Shown here: positions 7,431 through 16,604 of the stretch, one piece after another
How positions within the stretch are numbered: position 1 is the first letter of the stretch
Layout of the letters: every line of letters starts with the position of its first letter
From: Halomonas sp. 'Soap Lake #6'
Lineage (GTDB): Bacteria; Pseudomonadota; Gammaproteobacteria; Pseudomonadales; Halomonadaceae
Assembly: GCF_003031405.1 (NCBI RefSeq)
Contig: NZ_CP020469.1
Span: forward strand, 682,001-746,000
Direction: 5' to 3'
Length of the DNA: 64,000 nucleotides
Made by a program: the position numbers and the translations under genes
Notes under the pieces: model-generated
The model's database searches: none
What the model saw: only the letters and a program-made list of their open reading frames with translations
Told to the model about the DNA's origin: nothing

Positions 7431-8804
7431 ATGTCGCGGCAACTTCTAGCCATGGCGCTAGCACCCCTTTTAGGGCTGTTTATTCTTGGGATTGGCAATG
7501 GCTTTCTTGCTACCTTAATTACCGTGCGACTAGACGCTGCAGGCGAGTCTGCCACGGTAATCGGGATTGTCTCGTCAGCCTACTTCATTGGCTTGGCTCT
7601 GGGGGCCATGTTCAATGACCGCTTGCTACTACGCATTGGTCATATCCGAGCCTACGGCAGCTTTGCTTCTCTTGTGGCGGTCACTGTGTTGTTGCAGGGG
7701 CTTTTCTTTGATCCATGGGCTTGGTTTGGCCTGCGCCTAATAGGTGGCTGGGCCACTGTGGGCGTCTACCTGGTCATTGAAAGCTGGCTGCTTACCTCGG
7801 GAGATCAAAAAGTGCGCGGCCGTCTGCTGGCGCTTTATATGATTTCGCTCTATGCCGCGGGTGTGGTGGGACAGCTGTTGCTGGGGGTGACGAGTGCCAT
7901 GGGGGACACCGCCCCCTTCATGGTGATTGGCTTACTAGCCTCTTTATCTGTGCTGCCCATGGCGATGATTCCACGTGTTTCGCCACTGATCGAACATGCT
8001 GAGCCGCTGCCGCCCCTCCGTCTGATTACCATGACGCCCACTGGTGTGATGGGAAGCTTAGGTTCGGGTATGGTCGTGGCGGCGGCTTATACGCTACTGC
8101 CGCTTTACCTACAGCGCAATGGCATGAGCGTTAACCAAGTAGGCCAAATGATGGCAGTGGTCATTTTGGGCGCCATGCTGTTGCAGTACCCGATTGGGCG
8201 TTGGTCAGACCGCCACGATCGTCAGATGGTGTTGATCGGTATCAGCGCTTTTTGTGTGGTGATTTCAGCCGCTATGCTGTGGCTGCCGCTTTCGACGCCT
8301 TTGCTGGCGGGATTACTGTTTTTGCTCGGCGGTGGGGTGTTTGCGCTGTACCCAGTGGCGGTGAGTCATGCGGCTGACCGTGCGCCGGCAGGCGCGCTGG
8401 TGCGTATGAGCCAGGGGCTTTTATTGATTAACTCCATCGGTGCAACCATCAGCCCGCTAATGATCTCCCCCGTAATGACTGCCATGGGCGATGCTGGGCT
8501 GTTTTGGGCGTTTGGCTCGCTTAGCCTGTTTTTCTTACTGTTTTTCAGCTGGCGTCGTAGCGTCCGTCCTGCTCCGGTGCCGGTGGCACCTTTTACACCG
8601 ACCACACCCATGTCAAATGCGGGTGCTGAACTGGTGGTCACCGAGGAATTGATGCAGGGGGCTCTTGAACACGAGCACTTAGAAGACCTTTCAGACGTTG
8701 TGCCTGAGGTAGATGTCGCTGAACCGGTTGTTGGGCCTCCTGCTGAAGATGAAACCCATATTGCATACTACGATGACGTTGAGCAGGTGGGGGGGCGCAA
8801 ATAA
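7431..8804 (+). CDS. MFS transporter, YcaD-like, with acidic C-terminal tail
   Basis: A 457-residue inner-membrane carrier with about twelve hydrophobic segments up to residue ~380. The loop 2-3 motif appears as GAMFNDRLLLRIGHIRAY, and the loop 8-9 counterpart as GRWSDRHDRQMVLIGIS, both major-facilitator hallmarks. The N-terminal half resembles the YcaD/sugar-efflux branch (FIGLALG, IGGWATVGVYLVIESWL). About 75 residues after the last membrane span are cytosolic and strongly acidic (EHEHLEDLSDVVPEVDVAE), which is unusual in length and may be regulatory. Substrate unknown. GAGG lies upstream of the ATG. Confidence 0.84.
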   Translation: MSRQLLAMALAPLLGLFILGIGNGFLATLITVRLDAAGESATVIGIVSSAYFIGLALGAMFNDRLLLRIGHIRAYGSFASLVAVTVLLQGLFFDPWAWFGLRLIGGWATVGVYLVIESWLLTSGDQKVRGRLLALYMISLYAAGVVGQLLLGVTSAMGDTAPFMVIGLLASLSVLPMAMIPRVSPLIEHAEPLPPLRLITMTPTGVMGSLGSGMVVAAAYTLLPLYLQRNGMSVNQVGQMMAVVILGAMLLQYPIGRWSDRHDRQMVLIGISAFCVVISAAMLWLPLSTPLLAGLLFLLGGGVFALYPVAVSHAADRAPAGALVRMSQGLLLINSIGATISPLMISPVMTAMGDAGLFWAFGSLSLFFLLFFSWRRSVRPAPVPVAPFTPTTPMSNAGAELVVTEELMQGALEHEHLEDLSDVVPEVDVAEPVVGPPAEDETHIAYYDDVEQVGGRK

Positions 8805-8855
8805 ATAGCGGATATTATTTGCCTAGGTGAGACCTTGGACTAATGGCGTGATAAA

Positions 8856-8870
8856 AGTAGTGAAACTACT
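8856..8870. promoter_or_regulatory. 15-bp perfect palindrome upstream of the acyl-CoA cassette
   Basis: AGTAGT-GAA-ACTACT is a perfect inverted repeat with a 3-base centre, 60 bases before the acyl-CoA dehydrogenase ATG. Size and place suit a dimeric repressor operator. It does not match the FadR or PsrA consensus as I know them, so the regulator is unknown. Confidence 0.4.
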
Positions 8871-8929
8871 ATTCTATGTAGTGTTTTTGCTAATAGCCTA
8901 TTATCACCGTCTTTGCCTGAGGTTTTGCC

Positions 8930-10720
8930 ATGAATTATTATGCTGCGCCGGTACGCGACCTATGCTTTGTACTTGAAGAGATGCTGGCGCATCGCTCGCT
9001 TGCGCTGCCTGGCTTTGAAGAGGCCTCCCCTGATCTTGTGGAGGCGGTGTTGGAAGAGGCGGCAAAACTCGCCGGCGATGTGTGGGGGCCACTGAATAGC
9101 GTTGGTGATCAGTTAGGAGCTAAACGCCATACAGATGGCAGCGTGACCACGCCAGAAGGGTTCGCTGCAGCCTATCATGCCTACGTAGAAGGCGGTTGGA
9201 ACGGCATTGGTGTCTCTGAAGCGCTGGGGGGCCAAAACTTACCTGAAGTGGTAGCAAGTTCCGTTCAGGAAATGCTCCATGGAGCCAATATGGCGCTGGG
9301 CCTTTGCCCAATGCTCACTGCGGGGGCTATTGAAGCCTTGGCTCATCATGGTAGCGAAGCACTAAAAACGGTCTATCTCCCCAAGTTAGTAGAAGGTACT
9401 TGGACGGGTACCATGAACCTGACCGAATCCCAGGCAGGGTCAGATTTATCTAAAGTTCGCACTAAGGCCGTTCCTGAAGGTGACCACTACCGTATCAGCG
9501 GCCAAAAAATCTATATCACCTGGGGTGAGCACGACGCAGCTGAAAATATTATCCATCTGGTACTGGCGCGTAAGCCTGATGCACCGGAGGGTAATAAAGG
9601 CATTTCACTCTTCTTGGTCCCCAAGTTTCTGGTTAACGAAGATGGCTCCCTTGGTGAGCGGAATGACGTTACCTGTGCATCTATTGAGCACAAGCTTGGC
9701 ATTCATGGCTCACCTACCTGTACCTTAAACTTCGGTGAAAACGATGGTGCCATTGGCTACCTCGTGGGCGAAGAGGGACGCGGGCTAAATCATATGTTCA
9801 CGATGATGAACGAAGCACGCCACAAGGTCGGTATTCAAGGTATCGGTGTCGCTGAACGTGCCTGTCAGCATGCATTTGCCTATGCCCAGGAGCGTACACA
9901 GGGCCGCTCGCCTAAGTCACGCGGTGGTAGTGAGTGCGCGATTCGTGATCACTTAGATGTACGTCGCATGTTGCTCTCAATGCGCGCCCGCACCGATGCA
10001 CTACGTGCCTTGGCGCTTTACTGTGCAGGCCAGCTAGACCTTGCCCGCCACGGCGAAAACGAAGCCGAACGCCAAGCTGCCCAGGCCTGTGCCGATGTGC
10101 TGATCCCGATTGTGAAGAGCTTTTCGACCGACCAAGCGGTGGATATTGCTTCGATGGGGGTCCAGGTGCATGGAGGGATGGGGTATGTGGAAGAAACTGG
10201 CGCCGCCCAGCTACTGCGTGATGCCAGAATTGCGCCCATTTACGAAGGCACTAACGGTATTCAGGCGCTTGATTTAGCGGGCCGTAAGCTGCAACGCGAT
10301 GGAGGTGCAGCGCTGTCAGCGCTGATAGAAGATGTGCTACAGACAGCGGACTCACTACGTGCTGAACCATCTTTAGTCGCATTGGGTAACACACTAGCGG
10401 CAGGTGCTGACGACCTGCATGCTGCGATGGCAATTGTGCTTGAGCAGGGTAGTGACCCCGAAAGTGGCCTAGATGCAGTGCAAGCCTATGCAACCCCTTT
10501 CCTTAATCTGGCAGGCCACGTGCTATGTGCTTGGCAGATGGGGCTGGCGGCTCTTAAAGCCAGCAAAGCGATTGAAGATGGCAGCGATGAGCCGTTCTAT
10601 ACCGCCAAGCTGTGTAGCGCTAATTTCGCTATCACCCAGTGGCTGCCGGTAGGCCGCGCCCAGCGTGCGGTCATCGAGGCAGGAATGCAGTGTCTGAGTG
10701 ACTTCGACACAACTGCATAG
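8930..10720 (+). CDS. Acyl-CoA dehydrogenase with C-terminal extension
   Basis: A 596-residue flavoprotein, the long form of the acyl-CoA dehydrogenase family with an extra C-terminal helical domain. FAD-dependent alpha,beta-dehydrogenation of an acyl-CoA is the family reaction. Visible marks are WTGTMNLTESQAGSDLSKVR (substrate/FAD loop), ISGQKIYITWGEHD, EARHKVGIQGIGVAERA, GGMGYVEETGAAQLLRDARI and PIYEGTNGIQALDLAGRK, whose Glu is the usual catalytic base. The long form includes DmdC-type methylmercaptopropionyl-CoA dehydrogenases as well as enzymes for other short or medium acyl-CoAs, so chain length is open. It is the first gene of a set that continues with a permease, ligase, hydroxyacyl dehydrogenase and hydratase. 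Confidence 0.9.
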   Translation: MNYYAAPVRDLCFVLEEMLAHRSLALPGFEEASPDLVEAVLEEAAKLAGDVWGPLNSVGDQLGAKRHTDGSVTTPEGFAAAYHAYVEGGWNGIGVSEALGGQNLPEVVASSVQEMLHGANMALGLCPMLTAGAIEALAHHGSEALKTVYLPKLVEGTWTGTMNLTESQAGSDLSKVRTKAVPEGDHYRISGQKIYITWGEHDAAENIIHLVLARKPDAPEGNKGISLFLVPKFLVNEDGSLGERNDVTCASIEHKLGIHGSPTCTLNFGENDGAIGYLVGEEGRGLNHMFTMMNEARHKVGIQGIGVAERACQHAFAYAQERTQGRSPKSRGGSECAIRDHLDVRRMLLSMRARTDALRALALYCAGQLDLARHGENEAERQAAQACADVLIPIVKSFSTDQAVDIASMGVQVHGGMGYVEETGAAQLLRDARIAPIYEGTNGIQALDLAGRKLQRDGGAALSALIEDVLQTADSLRAEPSLVALGNTLAAGADDLHAAMAIVLEQGSDPESGLDAVQAYATPFLNLAGHVLCAWQMGLAALKASKAIEDGSDEPFYTAKLCSANFAITQWLPVGRAQRAVIEAGMQCLSDFDTTA

Positions 10721-10759
10721 CCGTATATCAGCAAATTACTACTCCCTAACGCCCTCTAT

Positions 10760-10783
10760 CCGCCGACCTTAAAAGGTCGGCGG
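10760..10783 (+). terminator. Strong hairpin after the acyl-CoA dehydrogenase gene
   Basis: Perfect 11-bp stem CCGCCGACCTT / AAGGTCGGCGG with a 2-base loop, 40 bases after the stop. No T-run follows, so it may act as an RNA-stabilising hairpin or partial terminator. Confidence 0.5.
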
Positions 10784-10905
10784 CTTACGTTAACACATAA
10801 TGAAACGGCCGTTTAAAAGCGTGCTGATAGGGTAGGTGTGCAACTGGGGGCAGGAATTTAGTGGGAAAAACAAATTAACAATGACTCAAACCCAAGGAGC
10901 ATTTC

Positions 10906-12279
10906 ATGCAGTTAAAGCATCGGCAACATGGTGAAGAACAGCCCTACTGGCCTGCGGGGCCGTTTAAAATTCGTCTCCCGTTTATCCATTACCGCTGGGA
11001 AATGGCGGAGATGATTCAAGGGCTGATTATGTTTGTAGTCAGTCTGGCAATGATTCCCCTTTTAGAACAGTACCTGGGCCTTCCCTACGATGTTGCTCTG
11101 GCGTATGTGGTGGTATGCGGCATCGGGTTTATGCTTCCTGCACTGTTAGGCGTGCCAATGGTGCCTGGCTGGATCACTCCGGCAGTGCCGGTGGTCTTGG
11201 CGTTCCTAGGCGATTTTGAGCCGGGGCCTGAAGCTATTCAGGCACTCTTCGCACTTCAGTTCTTGGTCTTTTTAATTTTCTTAATCTTAGGGGTGACTGG
11301 ATTGGGCCGCAAGCTGGTCCATTTGGTACCCAACTCGCTTCAGGCTGGCATCATTATTGGGGCGGGCATTGCAGCGATTACCGGTGAAATACAGCAGGGG
11401 GGACGCTTGGCTGAGACCCCAATCTCATTAATTGCCGGTATGTTAATTGCTATATTCATGCTGTTTTCGCTGGCCTTTAAACGCTGGGTAGAAGATCACA
11501 CTATCATGCGCAAAATAGCCAACTACGGCATGGTGCCAGGGATGATTATTGCGATCCTGGTCGCCTGGGCCATTGGCGAGTACCCGCGCCCTTCTATCGA
11601 GTGGGGTATTACCCAGCCGAACTTTACCGAGATGTGGAACTACTTACCCTTCACGGTCGGCTTCCCAGGCGTTGATGTATTCATATTGGCAGTACCTACC
11701 GCGATCATTGCTTACGTCATCGCGTTTGGCGATATTGTCGTGGGCCGCACCTTGATGTCCCGTGTTGACCATATTCGCACTGATGAAAAAATCGACTACA
11801 GCACCGACCGTATCCACCATGTCACCGCTATTCGTAATGGCATGCACGCTTTCTTCGCACCTTATCCAGGCTTAGCAGGCCCCATTTGGACTGCCGTTAC
11901 AGCCACCATGGCTGAGCGCTATAAAAACGGCCGTAATGCCATGGAGTCTATCTATAGTGGCGGTGGCACCTTCTGGATTACGGGTTTCATTGCGCTATTT
12001 ACGCTGCCGTTAGTCAGCATGTTTCAGCCAGTACTGCCTATCGCCCTTTCGCTTACCCTGCTACTCACGGGCTATATTTGCTTGATGGTAGGGATTGAAC
12101 AGACCAAAACCACTGCAGAGCGCGGTGTGGCGGGCACAATGGCCGTTGTGCTGGCTGTTTATGGCGCAGGCTGGGGGTTAGCGGCAGGCGTAGTGTTGTA
12201 CATGCTCGTCCAAAAGAAAAACTTATTTGGGCGTGAGACAGGGGCTGAGAAAGAAACTGAAGAACACGATCAGCGCTAA
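10906..12279 (+). CDS. NCS2/SulP-like multipass permease of unknown substrate
   Basis: A 457-residue integral membrane protein with roughly twelve hydrophobic segments. It resembles the nucleobase-ascorbate (NCS2, xanthine/uracil permease) fold in layout: a paired-repeat pattern, GWITPAVPVVLAFLG near residue 90, and VPNSLQAGIIIGAGIAAITGE near 145, which mimics the QxxGxxxGxG substrate segment. YPGLAGPIWTAVTATMAERY near 320 is a second re-entrant-like block. The N-terminus is soluble for ~30 residues and the tail is highly charged. Its place inside an acyl-CoA gene set suggests it imports the acid activated by the next gene, or a co-substrate, but that is inference. The RBS AAGGAG is clear. 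Confidence 0.7.
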   Translation: MQLKHRQHGEEQPYWPAGPFKIRLPFIHYRWEMAEMIQGLIMFVVSLAMIPLLEQYLGLPYDVALAYVVVCGIGFMLPALLGVPMVPGWITPAVPVVLAFLGDFEPGPEAIQALFALQFLVFLIFLILGVTGLGRKLVHLVPNSLQAGIIIGAGIAAITGEIQQGGRLAETPISLIAGMLIAIFMLFSLAFKRWVEDHTIMRKIANYGMVPGMIIAILVAWAIGEYPRPSIEWGITQPNFTEMWNYLPFTVGFPGVDVFILAVPTAIIAYVIAFGDIVVGRTLMSRVDHIRTDEKIDYSTDRIHHVTAIRNGMHAFFAPYPGLAGPIWTAVTATMAERYKNGRNAMESIYSGGGTFWITGFIALFTLPLVSMFQPVLPIALSLTLLLTGYICLMVGIEQTKTTAERGVAGTMAVVLAVYGAGWGLAAGVVLYMLVQKKNLFGRETGAEKETEEHDQR

Positions 12280-12328
12280 ATTATAAAAAACGTATCACGC
12301 ACTTAACCGTTAATACACAAGGTGATTT

Positions 12329-13960
12329 ATGAACGCTTCTATTTTTGATCAGGGCTTATCACCCACTGCCGCTAATCATGTGCCGCTTTCCCCGCTGACC
12401 TTTATTGAGCGCTCAGCGACTGTTTACCCTGATTTTCCGGCGGTGGTACATGGCGCTACGCGGCGCACCTGGGCAGAAACCTGGACCCGCTGCCGCCAAT
12501 TGGCCTCAGCTCTTGAAAAGCGAGGTCTTCAGCCCGGACAAACGGTGGCGGCCATGCTGCCGAACATTCCTGCCATGTTTGAAGCTCATTTCGGCGTACC
12601 ACTAGCAGGCTGCGTACTTAATACACTGAATATTCGCCTGGATGCTGAAGCCATCAGCTACATGCTGGCTCATGGGGAAGCAAAAGCCATTCTGGTTGAT
12701 CCTGAGTTTGCCAGCGTGATAAACGATGCTGTGGCACTACTAGATGATAAGCCACTGATTATTGACGTTGCTGATATAGAGTTTCTAGGCGAAACCCAAG
12801 GCATAGGTGAGGTGGAGTATGAAGCCTTGCTCGCCGAAGGCGACCCAGAGTATGCCTACCAATTGCCTGGTGACGAGTGGCAGGCAATTTCGCTTAATTA
12901 CACCTCCGGCACTACCGGTAAGCCTAAAGGGGTGGTTTACCACCACCGTGGTGCTTACTTAAATGCGGTCAGCAATATTTTAGAATGGGCCATGCCCCAT
13001 CACCCGGTCTACCTCTGGACACTGCCGATGTTCCACTGTAATGGCTGGTGTTTCCCCTGGACTATTGCTGCCAATGCTGGTGTCAGCGTGTGTCTACGCA
13101 AAGTAGATCCAAAGCGGATCAATGACCTCATCGTGGATGAGAAGGTCACGCACTTTAGTGGCGCCCCGATTGTGCTAAATGGTCTGGTCAACCTTGCGGA
13201 TGACCAAAAACGCGAATTTGATCATCCAGTGAAGGTCACCACGGCGGGCGCCGCACCGCCTGCATCAGTGATTGCCGGGGTTGAAAAACTTGGTATTGAA
13301 GTAACTCATGTGTATGGCCTTACTGAAGTATACGGCCCTGTGACAGTATGTGCTTGGCGCGAGGAGTGGGATGAGTTACCGCTGGAGTCCCGAGCGAAAC
13401 TTAAGGCTCGCCAAGGGGTACGCTACCACATGCTTGAAGCCCTCAGTGTTGCTGATCCGGTAACTCTTGAGCCGGTCGCAAAAGATGGCCAGACCGTCGG
13501 TGAAATTCTGATGCGCGGTAATAACGTCATGAAAGGCTATCTGAAAAACCCCGAGGCTACAGCCAGTGCGCTGGAAGGGGGGTGGTACCACACGGGCGAT
13601 TTAGCAGTGTGGCATGCCGATGGCTATATCGAGATCAAAGACCGCTCTAAAGACATCATCATCTCTGGCGGTGAAAATATCTCAACTATTGAAGTAGAAG
13701 ATGCCATTTACAGCCATCCTGCCGTTGAAGAAGCCGCTGTTGTTGCCAAGCCTGACGAGAAGTGGGGCGAGACACCTTGTGCCTTTGTGAAACTGAAAGT
13801 TGGTTATGGTGAGGTGACGGAAGCCGATATCATCGCCCACTGCCGTGAGCATCTGGCGGGCTACAAAGTGCCGAAGACCGTAATCTTTAGTGAGCTGCCC
13901 AAGACTTCCACCGGTAAAATCCAGAAATTTGTATTACGCGAAGAAGCCAAGCAGCACTAA
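12329..13960 (+). CDS. Acyl-CoA synthetase (AMP-forming)
   Basis: A 543-residue adenylate-forming enzyme that activates a carboxylic acid to its CoA thioester using ATP. The P-loop-like motif is LNYTSGTTGKPKGVVYHH; the A5 motif is VYGLTEVYGP; the A7 block is YHTGDLAVWHADGYIEIKDRSKDIIISGGENIS; and the catalytic lysine lies in PKTSTGKIQKFVLR near the C-terminus. The opening (AANHVPLSPLTFIERSATVYPD) is that of a branch usually annotated as medium-/long-chain fatty acid-CoA ligase or DmdB-like acyl-CoA synthetase. Chain-length preference cannot be read. It starts 49 bases after the permease and ends 16 bases before the hydroxyacyl dehydrogenase, so an operon is likely. Confidence 0.9.
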   Translation: MNASIFDQGLSPTAANHVPLSPLTFIERSATVYPDFPAVVHGATRRTWAETWTRCRQLASALEKRGLQPGQTVAAMLPNIPAMFEAHFGVPLAGCVLNTLNIRLDAEAISYMLAHGEAKAILVDPEFASVINDAVALLDDKPLIIDVADIEFLGETQGIGEVEYEALLAEGDPEYAYQLPGDEWQAISLNYTSGTTGKPKGVVYHHRGAYLNAVSNILEWAMPHHPVYLWTLPMFHCNGWCFPWTIAANAGVSVCLRKVDPKRINDLIVDEKVTHFSGAPIVLNGLVNLADDQKREFDHPVKVTTAGAAPPASVIAGVEKLGIEVTHVYGLTEVYGPVTVCAWREEWDELPLESRAKLKARQGVRYHMLEALSVADPVTLEPVAKDGQTVGEILMRGNNVMKGYLKNPEATASALEGGWYHTGDLAVWHADGYIEIKDRSKDIIISGGENISTIEVEDAIYSHPAVEEAAVVAKPDEKWGETPCAFVKLKVGYGEVTEADIIAHCREHLAGYKVPKTVIFSELPKTSTGKIQKFVLREEAKQH

Positions 13961-13976
13961 TTAAGGAAACAGAGCC

Positions 13977-14825
13977 ATGAATGAACGACTAATTGGCGTG
14001 GTAGGCGCCGGTACTATGGGGCAGGGGATTGCCCAGGTAGTGGTTGCCAGTGGGTTCACGGTGCGCCTTTACGATGTGGCCGACGAGCAACTTATGCGTG
14101 CACAGGCCGCTATTGATAAGGGGCTTGGTAAGCTGGTTGCGAAAGAGAAGATCAGCGAAGCAGACCAGCGTGATGCGCTTGCTCGGCTTTCCACTACCAC
14201 TGCCCTTGAGGCGCTCAGCGACTGCAGCATTATTATTGAAGCTGCCCCGGAACAACCTGCACTCAAGGAAAAGCTGTTTCGTGACCTTAGTCACTTAAGC
14301 CACGACGCGATCTTAGCCTCCAATACCTCTTCGCTTTCACTGACACGTCTAGCAGCTGTATGCGAGCGACCTGAGCGGGTCGTCGGTATGCACTTTTTCA
14401 ACCCTGTACCGGTGCTCAAACTAGTGGAGGTGATTCGTGCCGAGCAAACTTCGGATGCCACGGTTGCCCAGATTGAAGCGTTAACCAGTGCTTTGGGCAA
14501 AACGGCGGTGTCAATTGGCGATGCGCCGGGCTTTGCGGTTAACCGCTTGTTGGTACCGATGATTAATGAGGCCGCATTTATCGTGCAAGAAGGGACGGCC
14601 ACACCTGAGGCCATTGATGAAGCGATGAAGCTAGGTGCGGCCCACCCCATGGGCCCATTGGCACTGGCAGATTTAATTGGCCTGGACGTATGCTTGGCGA
14701 TTATGGAGGTACTCCAAGATGGCTTTGGTGACCCTAAATACCGCCCTTGCCCGTTGTTAAAGCGTATGGTCGATGCTGGCTATTTAGGTCGTAAAAGCGG
14801 TCGTGGCTTCCATATATACGAGTAA
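13977..14825 (+). CDS. 3-hydroxyacyl-CoA (3-hydroxybutyryl-CoA) dehydrogenase
   Basis: A 282-residue stand-alone short-chain 3-hydroxyacyl-CoA dehydrogenase that oxidises L-3-hydroxyacyl-CoA with NAD(P)+. The Rossmann start IGVVGAGTMGQGIAQVVVASG is at residues 6-26. SNTSSLSLTRLAAVCERPERVVGMHFFNPVPVLKLVEVI holds the catalytic His (GMHFFNP) and the N/S residues, and GFAVNRLLVPMINEAAF begins the C-terminal helical domain. Length is typical of Hbd/PaaH enzymes that are not fused to a hydratase. RBS AAGGAA. It follows the ligase by 16 bases. Confidence 0.92.
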   Translation: MNERLIGVVGAGTMGQGIAQVVVASGFTVRLYDVADEQLMRAQAAIDKGLGKLVAKEKISEADQRDALARLSTTTALEALSDCSIIIEAAPEQPALKEKLFRDLSHLSHDAILASNTSSLSLTRLAAVCERPERVVGMHFFNPVPVLKLVEVIRAEQTSDATVAQIEALTSALGKTAVSIGDAPGFAVNRLLVPMINEAAFIVQEGTATPEAIDEAMKLGAAHPMGPLALADLIGLDVCLAIMEVLQDGFGDPKYRPCPLLKRMVDAGYLGRKSGRGFHIYE

Positions 14826-14935
14826 GCGCATCAAGGTAGCTAGGCTCGACAAAAGAAGTGATTGCCACCCAACCAAGCGTTCGCTAGGGTTGTTAGGTAT
14901 TCACTTTAATGCGTAATAACAATTAAGGAGCCAGC

Positions 14936-15709
14936 ATGAGCGACGCAGTCATTGAAAAAGTTGATAACGATGGCGTAGTGCGCCTGACAATTAATCGCCC
15001 CAAGGCACTAAATGCCTTGAATAGCGAGGTGTTGAGTGCGTTGGAAGCGCATCTTGTAGAGCTGGAGGCACATCCTAATTTGCGCGCTGTGCTGATTACC
15101 GGTGCCGGTGAGAAGTCCTTCGTCGCAGGTGCAGATATAACCGAAATGCGCGATAAAACGCCTGAAGAGGCGCGTGCCTTTGCTAGCCAAGCACTACGCA
15201 CCATTAAACGACTGGAAACGTTGCCCGTGCCGGTGGTCGCGTTAGTAAATGGGTTTTGTCTTGGCGGCGGCTGCGAATTGGCGCTGGCCTGTGACTGGGC
15301 AGTAGCCAGCGACAACGCTATTTTTGGGCAGCCTGAAGTGCTGCTAGGTGTTATTCCAGGCTTTGGTGGTACTCAGCGCCTGCCTCGCCGCGTGGGCCCT
15401 GCCATGGCCATTGATCTAGTGACCACGGGTCGCAAAATCGATGCGCAAGAAGCACTGCGTATTGGGTTGGTCAATCGTGTTATGCCCCAGGCTGAGCTTG
15501 AGAGCTATGTGGAAGAGTTAACCAAACAGCTTAAGGGTAATGGCCCACAGTCGGTGCGCGGTGCTAAGCAAGCCGTCCACGATGGGTTGGATCAAGACCT
15601 CGGTAGTGCTTTGGCGCTGGAGACCAGCCTATTTGCACTCTGTTTTGCAGGGCAGGAGCAAAAAGAGGGCATGAGCGCCTTTGTTGAGAAGCGCAAACCT
15701 AACTTCTAG
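14936..15709 (+). CDS. Enoyl-CoA hydratase/isomerase (crotonase family)
   Basis: A 257-residue crotonase-fold enzyme, expected to hydrate 2-enoyl-CoA. The oxyanion-hole segment is GEKSFVAGADITEM (residues ~60-74). GFCLGGGCELALACDWAVASDNAIFGQPEVLLGVIPGFGGTQRLPR holds both catalytic Glu positions of true hydratases (CEL and PEV), so hydratase activity is favoured over isomerase. It follows the hydroxyacyl dehydrogenase by 110 bases with its own AAGGAG site. A strong intrinsic terminator lies 45 bases downstream and probably ends the transcript. Confidence 0.92.
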   Translation: MSDAVIEKVDNDGVVRLTINRPKALNALNSEVLSALEAHLVELEAHPNLRAVLITGAGEKSFVAGADITEMRDKTPEEARAFASQALRTIKRLETLPVPVVALVNGFCLGGGCELALACDWAVASDNAIFGQPEVLLGVIPGFGGTQRLPRRVGPAMAIDLVTTGRKIDAQEALRIGLVNRVMPQAELESYVEELTKQLKGNGPQSVRGAKQAVHDGLDQDLGSALALETSLFALCFAGQEQKEGMSAFVEKRKPNF

Positions 15710-15753
15710 CTTTGGTTTGTCAGGTTTTACTTATCTCATGTTTTGCTTACATA

Positions 15754-15782
15754 AGGGGTGGCGGCGACGCCACCCCTCTTTT
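15754..15782 (+). terminator. Intrinsic terminator after the acyl-CoA cassette
   Basis: Stem AGGGGTGGCG (15754-15763), loop GCGA, arm CGCCACCCCT (15768-15777), then CTTTTAT. A perfect 10-bp G/C-rich hairpin. Confidence 0.85.
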
Positions 15783-15830
15783 ATGCTCGATACTCAAGGC
15801 TTAAGTCGTCAGCATTCACAAGGTGTGTTT

Positions 15831-16538
15831 ATGTTTGATCTATATATTGCCAATAAGAACTACTCCTCTTGGTCGTTGCGCCCTTGGGTGCTGATGAAAG
15901 CACTAGAGATTCCGTTTAACGAACACCTTATGCCGTTTGAAGGTGGGATGGGGGAAAGCTATGCCACCTTTACGCGGTTTTCACCTTCGGGTTTAGTGCC
16001 GTGTTTGGTAGATTCGAAGGACGAGGCCGGTAGTGAGGTGGCAGTATGGGACTCGTTGGCGATCGTTGAGTATCTGGCCGAATTGCGTCCCGAAGTATGG
16101 CCCCAAGAGAAAATGGCACGGGCCTGGGCTCGATGTGCGAGTGCAGAGATGCACAGTGGCTTCGGTGTATTGCGCGCTGAGTGCTCAATGAACTGCGGGG
16201 TTCGCGTAGCGCTGAATACTCTTTCTGATGGGCTGAAAAGCGATCTGGCTCGTCTCGATGCGCTATGGCAGGAAGGACTTGAACGTTTCGGTGGACCCTT
16301 CTTGGCAGGTAAGCAGTTTACTGCTGTGGATGCGTTTTACGCTCCTGTCGCGTTTCGAGTGCAAACGTTTAACCTGCCACTGAGTGAAGCATCACTAGGC
16401 TATGTTCAGCATCTACTCGCACAGTCTGCCATGGAGGAGTGGTATCAAGCAGCGCTGGCCGAAACATGGCGCGAGCCGATGCATGAGCAAGACACGTTGA
16501 AAAATGCCACTTTATTAAGTGATTACCGAGCGATGTAG
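15831..16538 (+). CDS. Glutathione S-transferase family protein
   Basis: A 235-residue cytosolic GST. The thioredoxin-like N-domain reads LYIANKNYSSWSLRPWVLMKAL, with the SSWS(L/M)R catalytic serine block of bacterial and maleylacetoacetate-isomerase-like GSTs. PSGLVPCLVD and VWDSLAIVEYLAELRPE give the cis-Pro and glutathione-binding (DS) motifs. The all-helical C-domain fills the rest. I start it at ATG 15831, after AAGGTG and at the first fold strand; an upstream in-frame ATG at 15681 would read through the terminator and the previous gene's end. Substrate unknown. Confidence 0.87.
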   Translation: MFDLYIANKNYSSWSLRPWVLMKALEIPFNEHLMPFEGGMGESYATFTRFSPSGLVPCLVDSKDEAGSEVAVWDSLAIVEYLAELRPEVWPQEKMARAWARCASAEMHSGFGVLRAECSMNCGVRVALNTLSDGLKSDLARLDALWQEGLERFGGPFLAGKQFTAVDAFYAPVAFRVQTFNLPLSEASLGYVQHLLAQSAMEEWYQAALAETWREPMHEQDTLKNATLLSDYRAM

Positions 16539-16604
16539 CGCACTCTCCCCCTGTGTTTCGATAAATCCGCTACACTGGCGCAAAATTTAGATGGATATTT
16601 CCCC

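Noticed and set aside
12329..13960. Naming the ligase and dehydrogenase dmdB and dmdC
   Set aside because: Family membership fits, but a DmdA demethylase and DmdD are not present, and the same families contain general acyl-CoA enzymes.
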